This document shows, one piece after another, positions 40,235 through 48,780 of a stretch of 64,000 nt of DNA. Below the pieces are notes generated by a model. The model was not told the origin of the DNA. It did not search any database and saw nothing but the letters and a program-made list of their open reading frames with translations. A program made the position numbers and the translations under genes. Every line of letters starts with the position of its first letter. Positions within the stretch are counted from its first letter, which is position 1. Origin of the DNA: [Clostridium] asparagiforme DSM 15981 (GTDB lineage Bacteria > Bacillota > Clostridia > Lachnospirales > Lachnospiraceae); the NCBI GenBank assembly GCA_025149125.1, contig CP102272.1, positions 620,001-684,000 of the forward strand, read 5' to 3'.

Positions 40235-40906
40235 TCACGTTCTGGCTGCGCTCAATACCTTTTTCTGGTAATATCTGACTCCGCAGGATAAGGAGAAGCA
40301 GATTATAAAATAACACAGCGCGATGAAACTGTAAAGCATAATAATGTGCGCCGGAGCGCTGAGCTTACCCATTACCACGTAGGAATTGCGCATGAACTCC
40401 GCGATATCCACCACCTTTAAGAAGGAGGTGTCCTTGATCACGGTGATCACCTGGCTCAGCATGGCCGGGATAATGCTCTTGTAGGTCTGAGGCAGGACGA
40501 TGTAGAACAGCGTCTGGAAGAAGCTGAAGCCCTGGGAGGCCGCGCTTTCAAACTGCCCCTTGGGAATCCCGTTCAAGCCGCCGCGGATGATCTCGGCCAT
40601 CACAGCGGTGGTAAACAGCGTGCAGGCGAAGATCGCCAGCACCAGGGGATTGCCTTTGATGGTGAAGCGGATCCAGAGAATCCACAGAATATTGGGCGTA
40701 CAGCGGAAAAACTCGATGTAGACGCCCGTCAGCCCGGAGAGCCAGGCCCACTTGCCGGTGCAGAAGTGGCGCAGCAGCGCCAGAATGGTGCCGAAAATCA
40801 TGCTCAGAAAAATGGTTCCGATGGAAATCAAAATGGTCATCAGAAGGCCGTTCATCATAAACAGGAAATTGGCTTTCGTAAAAATCAGGTTAAAACCTTC
40901 CGCCAT
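40235..40906 (-). CDS. polar amino acid ABC transporter permease 2
   Basis: 223 residues, about five membrane helices, with the HisM/GlnP family coupling motif EIIRGGLNGIPKGQFESAASQG. Its start codon immediately follows the stop of the other permease and has AAGGAGGTGG in front, so the two are translated together and probably form a heterodimeric channel. Last gene of the ATPase-binding protein-permease-permease operon. Substrate class (glutamate, glutamine or aspartate) is inferred from the binding protein. Confidence 0.92.
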   Translation of the reverse strand: MAEGFNLIFTKANFLFMMNGLLMTILISIGTIFLSMIFGTILALLRHFCTGKWAWLSGLTGVYIEFFRCTPNILWILWIRFTIKGNPLVLAIFACTLFTTAVMAEIIRGGLNGIPKGQFESAASQGFSFFQTLFYIVLPQTYKSIIPAMLSQVITVIKDTSFLKVVDIAEFMRNSYVVMGKLSAPAHIIMLYSFIALCYFIICFSLSCGVRYYQKKVLSAART

Positions 40907-41614
40907 TTACGCCACCTCCTTCCGCTTTTTGGGAACAGGCAGCCGTTTGGCGCGTGCCTCCAGGTACCGGGCCAGCCGGGCCAGGGGGAAGCAGATCACA
41001 AAATACAGCAGCGCGCAGGAGAAATACGCCTGGGCGAAGTAGCCCCGGTCGCTGCCCCAGGAATCCGCGAAATACATCAGGTCCAGACCCGCTACCATAG
41101 CAAGCACGGAGGTGTTTTTCACCAGATTCAGCGCCTGGTTTGCCAGAGAGGGCATGATGAGCTTTATGGTCTGCGGCAGGATGATATAGCGCATGGTCTG
41201 AAGATAGGTAAAGCCCTGGGAGTAAGCGGCTTCAAACTGTCCCTTGGGCACGGCTTCGATGCCCGTGCGGATTACCTCGGATATGTAGGCGCCGTGGTAG
41301 ATTCCCACACCCAGCACGCCCAGCATGAATTTGGGCACGCGGCCGCCGATCACGTAGGGCAGACAGTTATAATAGAAGAATACCTGCACCACCAGCGGCG
41401 TGTTCTGGAAGAACTCCACGTACACCCTTGAAAAAAACCGGCATATTTTTGCTTTCGATGTGGAAAGCATACCGAAAATGATCCCTAAAACCAGCGCTAA
41501 CAGGAGTCCTGTTAGCGCTACTTTTAAGGTCATCATAAAGCCTGGTATGTACTTTTCCGGGAACACCTGAAACAGGGCATTCCAGCGTTTTGCTTCAAAG
41601 AGACCTTTAATCAT
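40907..41614 (-). CDS. polar amino acid ABC transporter permease 1
   Basis: 235 residues with five to six membrane helices and the motif EVIRTGIEAVPKGQFEAAYSQG for docking to the ATPase. NTPLVVQVFFYY near the second helix is typical for GlnP/GltJ-type permeases. It starts 3 bp after the binding-protein stop. The basic C-terminal tail (KRLPVPKKRKEVA) is cytoplasmic. Forms the membrane channel with the following permease. Confidence 0.92.
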   Translation of the reverse strand: MIKGLFEAKRWNALFQVFPEKYIPGFMMTLKVALTGLLLALVLGIIFGMLSTSKAKICRFFSRVYVEFFQNTPLVVQVFFYYNCLPYVIGGRVPKFMLGVLGVGIYHGAYISEVIRTGIEAVPKGQFEAAYSQGFTYLQTMRYIILPQTIKLIMPSLANQALNLVKNTSVLAMVAGLDLMYFADSWGSDRGYFAQAYFSCALLYFVICFPLARLARYLEARAKRLPVPKKRKEVA

Positions 41615-41617
41615 GAG

Positions 41618-42538
41618 TTATTCGATTCCCCAATCTTTGATCATTTCTGCTAATTTGCCGCTGTCCTTTAAATCGGTGACAACGCCGTCAACCAGTTCCG
41701 CAAGTCCGGTGTTTTCCTTCTTGGTGCAAACGCCGTACTCCTGCTCCGCATAGCGGTCGTCCAGCAGCTTGTTGGTGTCGTCTCTGTAGCCGGCCAGGAT
41801 CGCGCGGTCCACGGAGAATACGTCGATGTTCTTTGCGGAAAGAGCGGCAGCCAACGCGGGATAGCCGTCAAATTCCTCAAAGGTGGGTTTTACGTTGATT
41901 CCTTTTTCCGCCACATAAGCCTCGAAGCCCTTCTGGCTGGTGGAACCCTGTGCAACGCCGATTACCTTTCCGTCCAGATCCTCAATGGAGTTGATTCCGG
42001 AATCCTTGAGGACCAGCAGGCCTACGGCGTCGGTGAAGTACGGTGTGGAGAAGTTGTAGGTCTCCTTGCGCTCCTCGGTGATGGTGAAGGTGGCGATTAC
42101 CATATCCAGCTCGCCGTTCTCAACAAGAGGACCTCTGGTCTTGGCGGTAACGCCCTGGAACTCCACCAGCTTCTTTTCCTTGGCCTCGTCGGGGGTGCAG
42201 CCGAAGATCTTGCCCGCGATGTTGTAAGCCAGATCGTCCTCCAGGCCCTCGTACTCGCCGGTGGCGGTATTCAGAAGGCTGAAGCAGGGAACATCCGTTT
42301 TGACGCCAACCTTTAACACGCCTGCGTCGATGATCTTCTGAACATCCGCGGTCACGTCGCCGGTGGCGGAACCGGAATCCGCAGCGGCGCTGGAGCCGGA
42401 ATCTGCGGCGGCGGCGGTGGTGTCCTTGGCAGCGGCAGCGGTGGTGGGATCGCTGGAAGAGCCTCCGCAGGCTGTCAGGGAACCCATCACCATTACGGCA
42501 GCTAAGATGGCGGCGCTCATTTTAAGATTCTTTTTCAT
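41618..42538 (-). CDS. amino acid ABC transporter substrate-binding lipoprotein
   Basis: 306-residue lipoprotein: lipobox LTAC with Cys24, then a 45-residue Ala/Thr/Ser/Asp spacer and a type 2 periplasmic-binding fold of the SBP_bac_3 family (GVLKVGVKTDVPCFS, FTITEERKETYNFSTPYF, GKVIGVAQGSTSQKGF). It captures a polar amino acid outside the membrane. GAGGAGGAC precedes the ATG. Second gene of the operon, about 100 bp after the ATPase gene. Confidence 0.94.
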   Translation of the reverse strand: MKKNLKMSAAILAAVMVMGSLTACGGSSSDPTTAAAAKDTTAAAADSGSSAAADSGSATGDVTADVQKIIDAGVLKVGVKTDVPCFSLLNTATGEYEGLEDDLAYNIAGKIFGCTPDEAKEKKLVEFQGVTAKTRGPLVENGELDMVIATFTITEERKETYNFSTPYFTDAVGLLVLKDSGINSIEDLDGKVIGVAQGSTSQKGFEAYVAEKGINVKPTFEEFDGYPALAAALSAKNIDVFSVDRAILAGYRDDTNKLLDDRYAEQEYGVCTKKENTGLAELVDGVVTDLKDSGKLAEMIKDWGIE

Positions 42539-42640
42539 AATTGTGTCCTCCTCTTTTATTACGTTTTAGAAAACGCCGGTTGCCCGGCGATATCTTTGAA
42601 ACCTTTGTCCCCTGAGGGCGCTGTGATCATTGGTGAAAAA

Positions 42641-43363
42641 CTAGTGAAGGATCTTGCTGAGGAACGCTTTGGTGCGCTCGTTCTCAGGATTCTCGAAGAA
42701 GTGCTCGGGAGTTCCTTCCTCCACGATGGTGCCGTCGTCCATGAAAATGACGCGGTCCGCAACCTGCTTGGCAAAACCCATCTCGTGGGTCACGCAGACC
42801 ATGGTGATATTCTCTTTGGAAAGGTTTACCATAACGTCCAGCACTTCCTGAACCATCTCGGGATCCAGAGCGGAAGTCGGCTCGTCGAACAGAATCAGTT
42901 TCTGCTTGGTGCACAGGGCGCGGGCGATGGCCACACGCTGCTGCTGGCCGCCGGATAAGTTCTGGGGATAGCAGTCCGCCTTGTCGGCCAGGCCGACGCG
43001 CTCTAAATACTTCATCGCTTCAGCTTCCGCCTCGGCCTTCGGAACCTTCTGCAGCTTGATGGGAGCCAGCGTCAGGTTCTGCAGCACGGTCATATGCGGG
43101 TACAGGTTGAACTGCTGGAACACCATGGAAGAATACTTGCGGGCCATCTCGCCGCGGTTCTTGTGAGTCAGTCTCTGGTCGTTGATGTAAACCTCTCCGG
43201 CCGTGGGCTCCTCCAGATAATTCATGCAGCGGATGAGGGTGCTCTTGCCGCTTCCGGACGGTCCGATGATTACCAGCTTCTCGCCTTCCTGCACCGTTAA
43301 GTTGATGTTTTTAAGCACTTCCAAATCACCGAAATTTTTCTTCAGATTTTTTACCTGGATCAT
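42641..43363 (-). CDS. polar amino acid ABC transporter ATPase
   Basis: 240-residue GlnQ-type ATPase: Walker A GPSGSGKS (34-41), Q-loop [13 protein letters not shown], signature [15 protein letters not shown], Walker [14 protein letters not shown], and the H-loop THEMGF. It drives the two permeases. Start at ATG 43363 with AAAGGTGG upstream; the GTG twelve bases earlier overlaps that site. First gene of the operon, with a promoter at 43563-43591 and a leader of about 190 bases. Confidence 0.95.
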   Translation of the reverse strand: MIQVKNLKKNFGDLEVLKNINLTVQEGEKLVIIGPSGSGKSTLIRCMNYLEEPTAGEVYINDQRLTHKNRGEMARKYSSMVFQQFNLYPHMTVLQNLTLAPIKLQKVPKAEAEAEAMKYLERVGLADKADCYPQNLSGGQQQRVAIARALCTKQKLILFDEPTSALDPEMVQEVLDVMVNLSKENITMVCVTHEMGFAKQVADRVIFMDDGTIVEEGTPEHFFENPENERTKAFLSKILH

Positions 43364-43562
43364 ACTCTGTACCACCTTTCTATCGTTTTGCTATGGTCGG
43401 GAAACCGGTGAATGGGTATAAAAAAACACCCAAAGAATCCGCAATCTCTCCCTAGAATTCCTGAGCGCCTTTGCCCACCGTGCTTCCTTAATTTTGTTGA
43501 GTTCTCTGCCTGCTGTCACAGATCGTACTTGTTCGGAGCACTTTGCCCCTGCGATGTAACAG

Positions 43563-43591
43563 ATTATATTCTGTTTTTTTTTAAAAGTCAA
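43563..43591 (-). promoter_or_regulatory. promoter of the amino acid ABC operon
   Basis: Minus strand TTGACT (43586-43591) and TATAAT (43563-43568), 17-base spacing across an A-run. The 190-base leader to the ATPase start contains a GGGT...ACCC stem around a T-run (43413-43431) but no riboswitch I can name. A 66-codon frame in it lacks a ribosome binding site. Confidence 0.8.
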
Positions 43592-43689
43592 TAGTTTTTC
43601 GAAAAATATACAACTTTTTTACTGTCAGGTCCACAATTAATGTGTTGTGACTTCATTTAATAAGGTGGGACGGGCTCACAATTATTCAG

Positions 43690-43718
43690 TTGCACCCATG
43701 ACTTAAATATGCTAAGAT
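43690..43718 (+). promoter_or_regulatory. promoter of threonine synthase
   Basis: TTGCAC (43690-43695) and TAAGAT (43713-43718), 17-base spacing. The palindromic element at 43734 would then lie in the mRNA leader. Confidence 0.6.
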
Positions 43719-43733
43719 CATGTATAACGAAAT

Positions 43734-43866
43734 CGTATCTGTTCAGTACCTTCACAGATACGAGCAAAAATCCATGTAAAATCGACTTCGTCGATGGGAT
43801 TTTTGCCTGCAAGCTTAGATTTTTGTATGGTCAGCGCAGCAAGTGCGCAGACCTGCTGAGCAGTTA
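43734..43866. repeat. 133-bp three-hairpin element in the thrC leader
   Basis: Three successive hairpins: CGTATCTG/CAGATACG (43734-43741 with 43755-43762); GCAAAAATCC/GGATTTTTGC (43764-43773 with 43797-43806) with an inner ATCGAC/GTCGAT; and GGTC.GCGC/GCGC.GACC (43829-43853). The ends carry CTGTTCAG and CTGAGCAG, near-inverted copies, as in the element at 13936. Either a dispersed palindromic repeat or a structured leader. No coding sequence. Confidence 0.6.
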
Positions 43867-43916
43867 CACGAAATCAATAAACATCGAGATTTTATGGTAG
43901 AAGCGAGGAAAAAAAC

Positions 43917-45410
43917 ATGAGTTTATCCTATCAGAGCACCAGGGGCGGCGAGGCGGGAGTGACTGCTTCCCAGGCGATTTTAAAGGGTCTGGCAGATGAC
44001 GGCGGCCTGTTCATGCCCACCACGATTCCGGCGCTTGACGTTCCGGTGGAGCGTTTGGCCGGGATGACGTATCAGGAGACGGCGTACGAGGTGATGAAGC
44101 TGTTCCTGACGGATTTTACGGAGGAGGAGTTAAAGGGCTGTATCGAAAAGGCTTACGACAGCAAGTTCGATACGGAAGAGATTGCGCCTTTGGCTAAGGC
44201 GGACGGGGCTTATTTCCTGGAGCTGTACCATGGCAGCACCATTGCCTTTAAGGATATGGCGCTTTCCATTCTTCCCCACCTGATGACCACCGCGGCGAAG
44301 AAAAACCATGTGGATCAGGAGATTGTGATTCTCACGGCCACCTCAGGGGACACCGGTAAGGCGGCGATGGCCGGATTTGCGGACGTGCCCGGGACCCGGA
44401 TCATCGTATTCTACCCCAAGGATGGCGTAAGCAAAGTCCAGGAGCTGCAGATGCGCACACAGAAGGGCGAAAACACCAGCGTGGTGGCCATTCACGGCAA
44501 CTTCGACGACGCCCAGACCGGCGTGAAGAAGATCTTCGCGGACAAGGATCTGGCGGCTGAGCTGGCGGATCGCGGGTTCCAGTTTTCATCTGCAAACTCT
44601 ATTAATATAGGAAGATTGGTGCCGCAGATCGTATATTATGTATATGCGTATGCCAAACTATTTGAGAACGGCGAAATCGAAAAAGATGAAACAATCAACG
44701 TCACTGTGCCCACCGGCAACTTCGGCAACATTCTGGCCGCCTATTTTGCCAAGCGCATGGGACTTCCCATCAAGACTCTGATCTGCGCCTCCAACGACAA
44801 CAAGGTCCTGTACGACTTCTTCACCACAGGCACCTACGACCGGAAGCGGGAGTTTATTCTGACCAACTCGCCCTCCATGGATATTCTGATTTCCAGCAAC
44901 TTAGAGCGTCTGATTTATCTCAGCGCGGGCTGCGACGCCTCCGTGAGCGCCGCCCTGATGCGGGAGCTGTCGGAGAACGGCAGCTATACCGTGACCGATG
45001 AGATGCGCCGGTTTATGGAGGACTTTGTGGGCGGATATGCTGATCAGAAACAAAATGCAGATACGATCCGCCGCATTTTTAAGGACACCGGATATCTGGT
45101 GGACACGCACACCGGCGTGGCCGCAGCCGTTTACTATGACTATGCGAATCGCACCGGGGATACGGCCAAGACGGTGATCGCCTCCACAGCCAGTCCTTTC
45201 AAGTTCTCACGCAGCGTGATGGAAGCCGTTCAGGGAGCGGACGAGACAGGCGCCATGGACGAGTTCGCGGTGGTGGACGCCCTCAGCAGCCTGTCCGGCG
45301 TGCCGGTTCCCCAGGCGGTGGAGGAGATCCGCACCGCGCCCGTCCGCCATAACCTGGAATGCGATGTGGACCGGATGAAGGACACGGTAAAAGGGATTTT
45401 AAAGATTTGA
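43917..45410 (+). CDS. thrC: threonine synthase
   Basis: 497-residue PLP enzyme of the longer threonine synthase class; it converts O-phosphohomoserine to threonine. The PLP lysine is Lys112 in HGSTIAFKDMAL, ATSGDTGKAAMAGF binds the substrate phosphate, and VPTGNFGNILAAYFAKRMG is the cofactor phosphate loop. N-terminus YQSTRGG is standard. GCGAGGAAA precedes the ATG. It is monocistronic, between the hairpin-rich leader and a small terminator; no hom or thrB is adjacent. Confidence 0.96.
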   Translation: MSLSYQSTRGGEAGVTASQAILKGLADDGGLFMPTTIPALDVPVERLAGMTYQETAYEVMKLFLTDFTEEELKGCIEKAYDSKFDTEEIAPLAKADGAYFLELYHGSTIAFKDMALSILPHLMTTAAKKNHVDQEIVILTATSGDTGKAAMAGFADVPGTRIIVFYPKDGVSKVQELQMRTQKGENTSVVAIHGNFDDAQTGVKKIFADKDLAAELADRGFQFSSANSINIGRLVPQIVYYVYAYAKLFENGEIEKDETINVTVPTGNFGNILAAYFAKRMGLPIKTLICASNDNKVLYDFFTTGTYDRKREFILTNSPSMDILISSNLERLIYLSAGCDASVSAALMRELSENGSYTVTDEMRRFMEDFVGGYADQKQNADTIRRIFKDTGYLVDTHTGVAAAVYYDYANRTGDTAKTVIASTASPFKFSRSVMEAVQGADETGAMDEFAVVDALSSLSGVPVPQAVEEIRTAPVRHNLECDVDRMKDTVKGILKI

Positions 45411-45415
45411 TAATT

Positions 45416-45449
45416 TGCCCTTCCCTTTTCAGGGCAGGTTTGCTATAAT
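45416..45449 (+). promoter_or_regulatory. small terminator of thrC overlapping the fba promoter region
   Basis: TGCCCT/AGGGCA (45416-45421 with 45431-45436) with a T-rich loop follows thrC. Right behind it is an extended -10 promoter, TGCTATAAT (45441-45449), for the aldolase gene; no good -35 box. Confidence 0.6.
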
Positions 45450-45497
45450 GGTTGAGAATGTTAAATATATAACAATAATTTTAAGGAGGGTATATAA

Positions 45498-46361
45498 ATG
45501 TTAGTTGCAGCAAAAGAAATGCTCGAGAAAGCAAGAGAAGGCAAGTATGCGGTAGGCCAGTTTAATATCAACAATCTGGAGTGGACCAAGTCCGTTCTGC
45601 TGACGGCTCAGGAACTGCAGTCCCCGGTGATTCTGGGCGTGTCCGAGGGCGCCGGAAAATACATGACCGGCTTTAAGACCGTTGCGGCCATGGTTGAGGC
45701 CATGATGGAGGAGTTAAACATCACCGTTCCGGTGGCTCTGCATCTGGACCACGGCACCTACGACGGCTGCTACAAGTGCATCAAGGCCGGATTTTCTTCC
45801 ATCATGTTCGACGGCTCCCACTATCCCATCGAGGAGAACATTGAGAAGACCAGAGAGCTGGTGAAGATCGCCCATGCAATGGGTCTGTCCTTAGAGGCCG
45901 AGGTGGGTTCCATCGGCGGCGAGGAGGACGGCGTTGTGGGCGCAGGCGAGTGTGCGGATCCCGCTGAGTGCAAGGCGATCGCGGATCTGGGCATCGATTT
46001 CCTGGCTGCCGGCATCGGCAACATCCACGGCAAATATCCGGCCAACTGGCAGGGCTTAAACTTCGACGTTCTGGCGAAGGTGAAGGAGGCCGTCGGCGAC
46101 ATGCCTCTGGTACTGCACGGCGGCACCGGAATCCCGGAGGATATGATCAAGAAGGCGATCAGCCTGGGCGTTGCCAAGATCAACGTGAACACCGAGTGCC
46201 AGCTGTCCTTTGCGGACGCCACCAGAGCCTACATCGAGGCCGGCAAGGATCAGCAGGGCAAGGGCTTTGACCCGAGAAAGCTGCTGGCTCCCGGCGCTGA
46301 GGCTATCAAGGCCACCGTCAAGGAGAAAATGGAGCTGTTCGGTTCCGTTGGCAAGGCCTGA
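45498..46361 (+). CDS. fba: class II fructose-bisphosphate aldolase
   Basis: 287 residues. It cleaves fructose 1,6-bisphosphate in glycolysis with a catalytic zinc ion. Zinc and proton-transfer residues are visible: HLDHG (82-86), GNIHGKY (His about 181) and LHGGTG (His about 209). SEGAGKYMTGF and INVNTECQ bind the phosphates. A very strong site, AAGGAGGG, precedes the ATG, as expected for an abundant enzyme. Own promoter and terminator. Confidence 0.96.
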   Translation: MLVAAKEMLEKAREGKYAVGQFNINNLEWTKSVLLTAQELQSPVILGVSEGAGKYMTGFKTVAAMVEAMMEELNITVPVALHLDHGTYDGCYKCIKAGFSSIMFDGSHYPIEENIEKTRELVKIAHAMGLSLEAEVGSIGGEEDGVVGAGECADPAECKAIADLGIDFLAAGIGNIHGKYPANWQGLNFDVLAKVKEAVGDMPLVLHGGTGIPEDMIKKAISLGVAKINVNTECQLSFADATRAYIEAGKDQQGKGFDPRKLLAPGAEAIKATVKEKMELFGSVGKA

Positions 46362-46380
46362 ATTAATTAGCCAAGCTAAT

Positions 46381-46408
46381 AAAACGTATTAAAATAAATG
46401 CGGTTTTT
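46381..46408 (+). terminator. probable terminator of fba
   Basis: AAAACGTATT pairs with AATGCGGTTTT (46381-46390 with 46397-46407, one bulge) and is followed by TTTT. Confidence 0.55.
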
Positions 46409-46422
46409 TATAAAAGATTTTC

Positions 46423-46494
46423 TTGCAATTTGATAGGAAATGGTTTATTTTATTTAAAGAACGAAGGCGTTCTCTCTACAGGGAGGACGCTTTC
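46423..46494 (+). promoter_or_regulatory. glnN promoter and 5' hairpin
   Basis: TTGCAA (46423-46428) and TATTTT (46446-46451), 17-base spacing. A 14-pair hairpin (46463-46476 with 46481-46494, loop TACA) would lie at or near the mRNA 5' end, a position suited to stabilising the transcript. Confidence 0.5.
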
Positions 46495-46551
46495 TTACTG
46501 ACCGGAACTGAACACCGTTGATTTTCAGATAGAGAGAGGATGGAACAATCG

Positions 46552-48666
46552 ATGAGCGAGGTAATGAATGTGACCGATATGTTCGGCAGGAACGTATTTA
46601 ACGACGCCGTGATGCGGGACCGCCTTCCAAAGAGTGTTTACAAGAAACTGAAGAAGACAATCGAGGACGGGGCGGAGCTGGATCCCAGCATCGCCGACGT
46701 TGTGGCCCACGCCATGAAGGATTGGGCCATCGAGCGGGGAGCAACCCATTATACCCACTGGTTCCAGCCCCTCACCGGCGTGACCGCGGAGAAACACGAC
46801 TCCTTTATCTCCGCGCCAAGCGACGGCCGGGTGATCATGGAATTTTCCGGGAAAGAGCTAATCAAGGGTGAGCCGGACGCTTCCTCCTTCCCCTCCGGGG
46901 GGCTGCGCGCCACCTTTGAGGCCAGGGGATATACGGCCTGGGACTGCACCTCCTCCGCGTTTCTGAGGGAGGACGCCATCGGCGTGACCCTTTGTATCCC
47001 CACCGCCTTCTGCTCCTACAAGGGCGAGGCGCTGGACAAGAAAACCCCGCTGCTGCGCTCCGTGCAGGCGGTCAACGAGCAGGCCCTGCGCATCCTGCGG
47101 CTGTTCGGCAACACCACGGCCAAGCGCGTTACCCCCTCCGTGGGAGCGGAGCAGGAGTATTTTCTGGTGGACCGGGCCAAGTATATGCAGCGCAAGGACC
47201 TGATCTACACCGGCCGCACCCTGTTCGGCGCAATGCCGCCCAAGGGCCAGGAGCTGGAGGATCATTACTTCGGCGTGATCCGCGAGCGCATCGGCTCCTA
47301 CATGAACGAGGTGAACAAGGAGCTGTGGAAGCTGGGCGTGCCCGCCAAGACCCAGCACAACGAGGCCGCTCCGGCCCAGCACGAGCTGGCCCCCATCTAC
47401 GAGGAGGTCAATCTGGCGGTGGACCACAACCAGATCGTGATGGAGACCCTGAAGAAAGTCGCGGGCCGTCACGGCATGGCCTGCCTGCTCCACGAGAAGC
47501 CATTTGCCGGCGTGAACGGTTCCGGCAAGCACGACAACTGGTCTCTGACCGGCGACGACGGCACCAACATGCTCAACCCCGGCGACACCCCCCACGAGAA
47601 TATCCAGTTCCTGCTGGTGCTGGCCTGCATCATCAAGGCCGTGGACGTCCACGCGGACCTGCTGCGGGAATCCGCCGCCGACGTGGGCAACGACCAGCGC
47701 TTAGGCTCCAACGAGGCGCCGCCGGCCATCATTTCCATTTTCCTGGGAGAGCAGCTGGAGGACGTGATCGACCAGCTGTGCAGCACCGGCGAGGCCACCC
47801 ACTCCAAGAAGGGCGGCACCTTAAAAACCGGCGTAAACATTCTCCCGGACCTGGATAAGGACGCCACGGACCGCAACCGGACCTCCCCCTTCGCCTTTAC
47901 AGGCAACAAGTTCGAGTTCCGCATGGTGGGCGCTTCCGACTCCATCGCCAGCCCCAACACGGTGCTCAACACCATTGTGGCGGAGGCGTTCAAGGAGGCT
48001 GCGGACATCCTTGAGAAGGCCGACGACTTCGACATGGCCGTGCACGATCTGATCAAGAAAACCCTGGCCGACCACCGCCGTATAATCTTTAACGGAAACG
48101 GCTATTCCAGAGAATGGGTGGCCGAGGCCGAGCGCCGGGGACTGCCGAATCTCGGCTCCATGGTGGAGGCCATCCCGGCCCTGACCACGGAGAAAGCCGT
48201 AAAGCTGTTCGAGGAGTTCGGCGTGTTCACCAGAGCGGAGCTGGAATCCAGGGCCGAGGTGGAGTACGAGGGCTACTCCAAGGCAGCGAATATTGAAGCC
48301 AGAACCATGATCGACATGGCCAGCAAGCAGATCATTCCCGCGGTGATCAAGTACACCACCCAGCTGGCCGGTTCCATCTGCGCGGTGCGAAACGCCTGCC
48401 CCGAGGCGGACGTGAGCGTGCAGACTGAGCTTCTGACCGAGGCCTCCGACCTGCTCAGTTCCATGAAGGTGGCTCTGGCAGCCCTGATCGAGGCTACGGA
48501 TAAGGCCTCCGCCATGGGCGGCGGCCGGGAACAGGCTGAGGCTTACCACGGCGTTGTGGCCCCCGCCATGGAGGCGCTGCGCGCCCCGGCGGACCGGCTG
48601 GAGATGATTGTAGATAAGGATCTGTGGCCCATGCCCAGCTATGGAGACTTGATTTTCGAGGTATAG
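46552..48666 (+). CDS. glnN: glutamine synthetase, type III
   Basis: 704 residues, the GSIII class (about 700 residues, unlike the 440-residue GSI), which forms glutamine from glutamate, ammonia and ATP in double-ring dodecamers. THWFQPLTG and AEKHDSF near the N-terminus, [10 protein letters not shown] (metal glutamates), [36 protein letters not shown] and [19 protein letters not shown] are family blocks. ATG 46552 gives the usual [12 protein letters not shown] start; ATG 46540 is too close to the ribosome binding site. Monocistronic with a hairpin leader and strong terminator. Confidence 0.95.
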   Translation: MSEVMNVTDMFGRNVFNDAVMRDRLPKSVYKKLKKTIEDGAELDPSIADVVAHAMKDWAIERGATHYTHWFQPLTGVTAEKHDSFISAPSDGRVIMEFSGKELIKGEPDASSFPSGGLRATFEARGYTAWDCTSSAFLREDAIGVTLCIPTAFCSYKGEALDKKTPLLRSVQAVNEQALRILRLFGNTTAKRVTPSVGAEQEYFLVDRAKYMQRKDLIYTGRTLFGAMPPKGQELEDHYFGVIRERIGSYMNEVNKELWKLGVPAKTQHNEAAPAQHELAPIYEEVNLAVDHNQIVMETLKKVAGRHGMACLLHEKPFAGVNGSGKHDNWSLTGDDGTNMLNPGDTPHENIQFLLVLACIIKAVDVHADLLRESAADVGNDQRLGSNEAPPAIISIFLGEQLEDVIDQLCSTGEATHSKKGGTLKTGVNILPDLDKDATDRNRTSPFAFTGNKFEFRMVGASDSIASPNTVLNTIVAEAFKEAADILEKADDFDMAVHDLIKKTLADHRRIIFNGNGYSREWVAEAERRGLPNLGSMVEAIPALTTEKAVKLFEEFGVFTRAELESRAEVEYEGYSKAANIEARTMIDMASKQIIPAVIKYTTQLAGSICAVRNACPEADVSVQTELLTEASDLLSSMKVALAALIEATDKASAMGGGREQAEAYHGVVAPAMEALRAPADRLEMIVDKDLWPMPSYGDLIFEV

Positions 48667-48689
48667 GATACTGTTCATAAAAATAGAAG

Positions 48690-48735
48690 AATCGCCCATG
48701 ACTGCGGTTGCACCCGCGGCCATGGGCGATTTTTT
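48690..48735. terminator. strong terminator behind glnN
   Basis: ATCGCCCATG (48691-48700) pairs with CATGGGCGAT (48721-48730), with an inner CTGCGG/CCGCGG stem, followed by TTTTT; A-rich on the other side, so it may also stop the converging regulator transcript. Confidence 0.9.
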
Positions 48736-48780
48736 GCTGAATGCAATGGGCCGCTGGCGCAGCCTGCGGGCGCTTGCCGG

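Noticed and set aside
43376..43562. T-box or other riboswitch in the amino acid transporter leader
   Set aside because: GGTGGGC and AGGGAGAG strings recall T-box parts, but no specifier loop, no UGGN element in the right place and no terminator pair could be assembled.
43391..43591. 66-codon minus-strand frame in the leader of the amino acid ABC operon
   Set aside because: Its start lies within the promoter boxes, no ribosome binding site precedes it, and the composition is unlike a folded protein. It may be leader RNA or a dispersed repeat.
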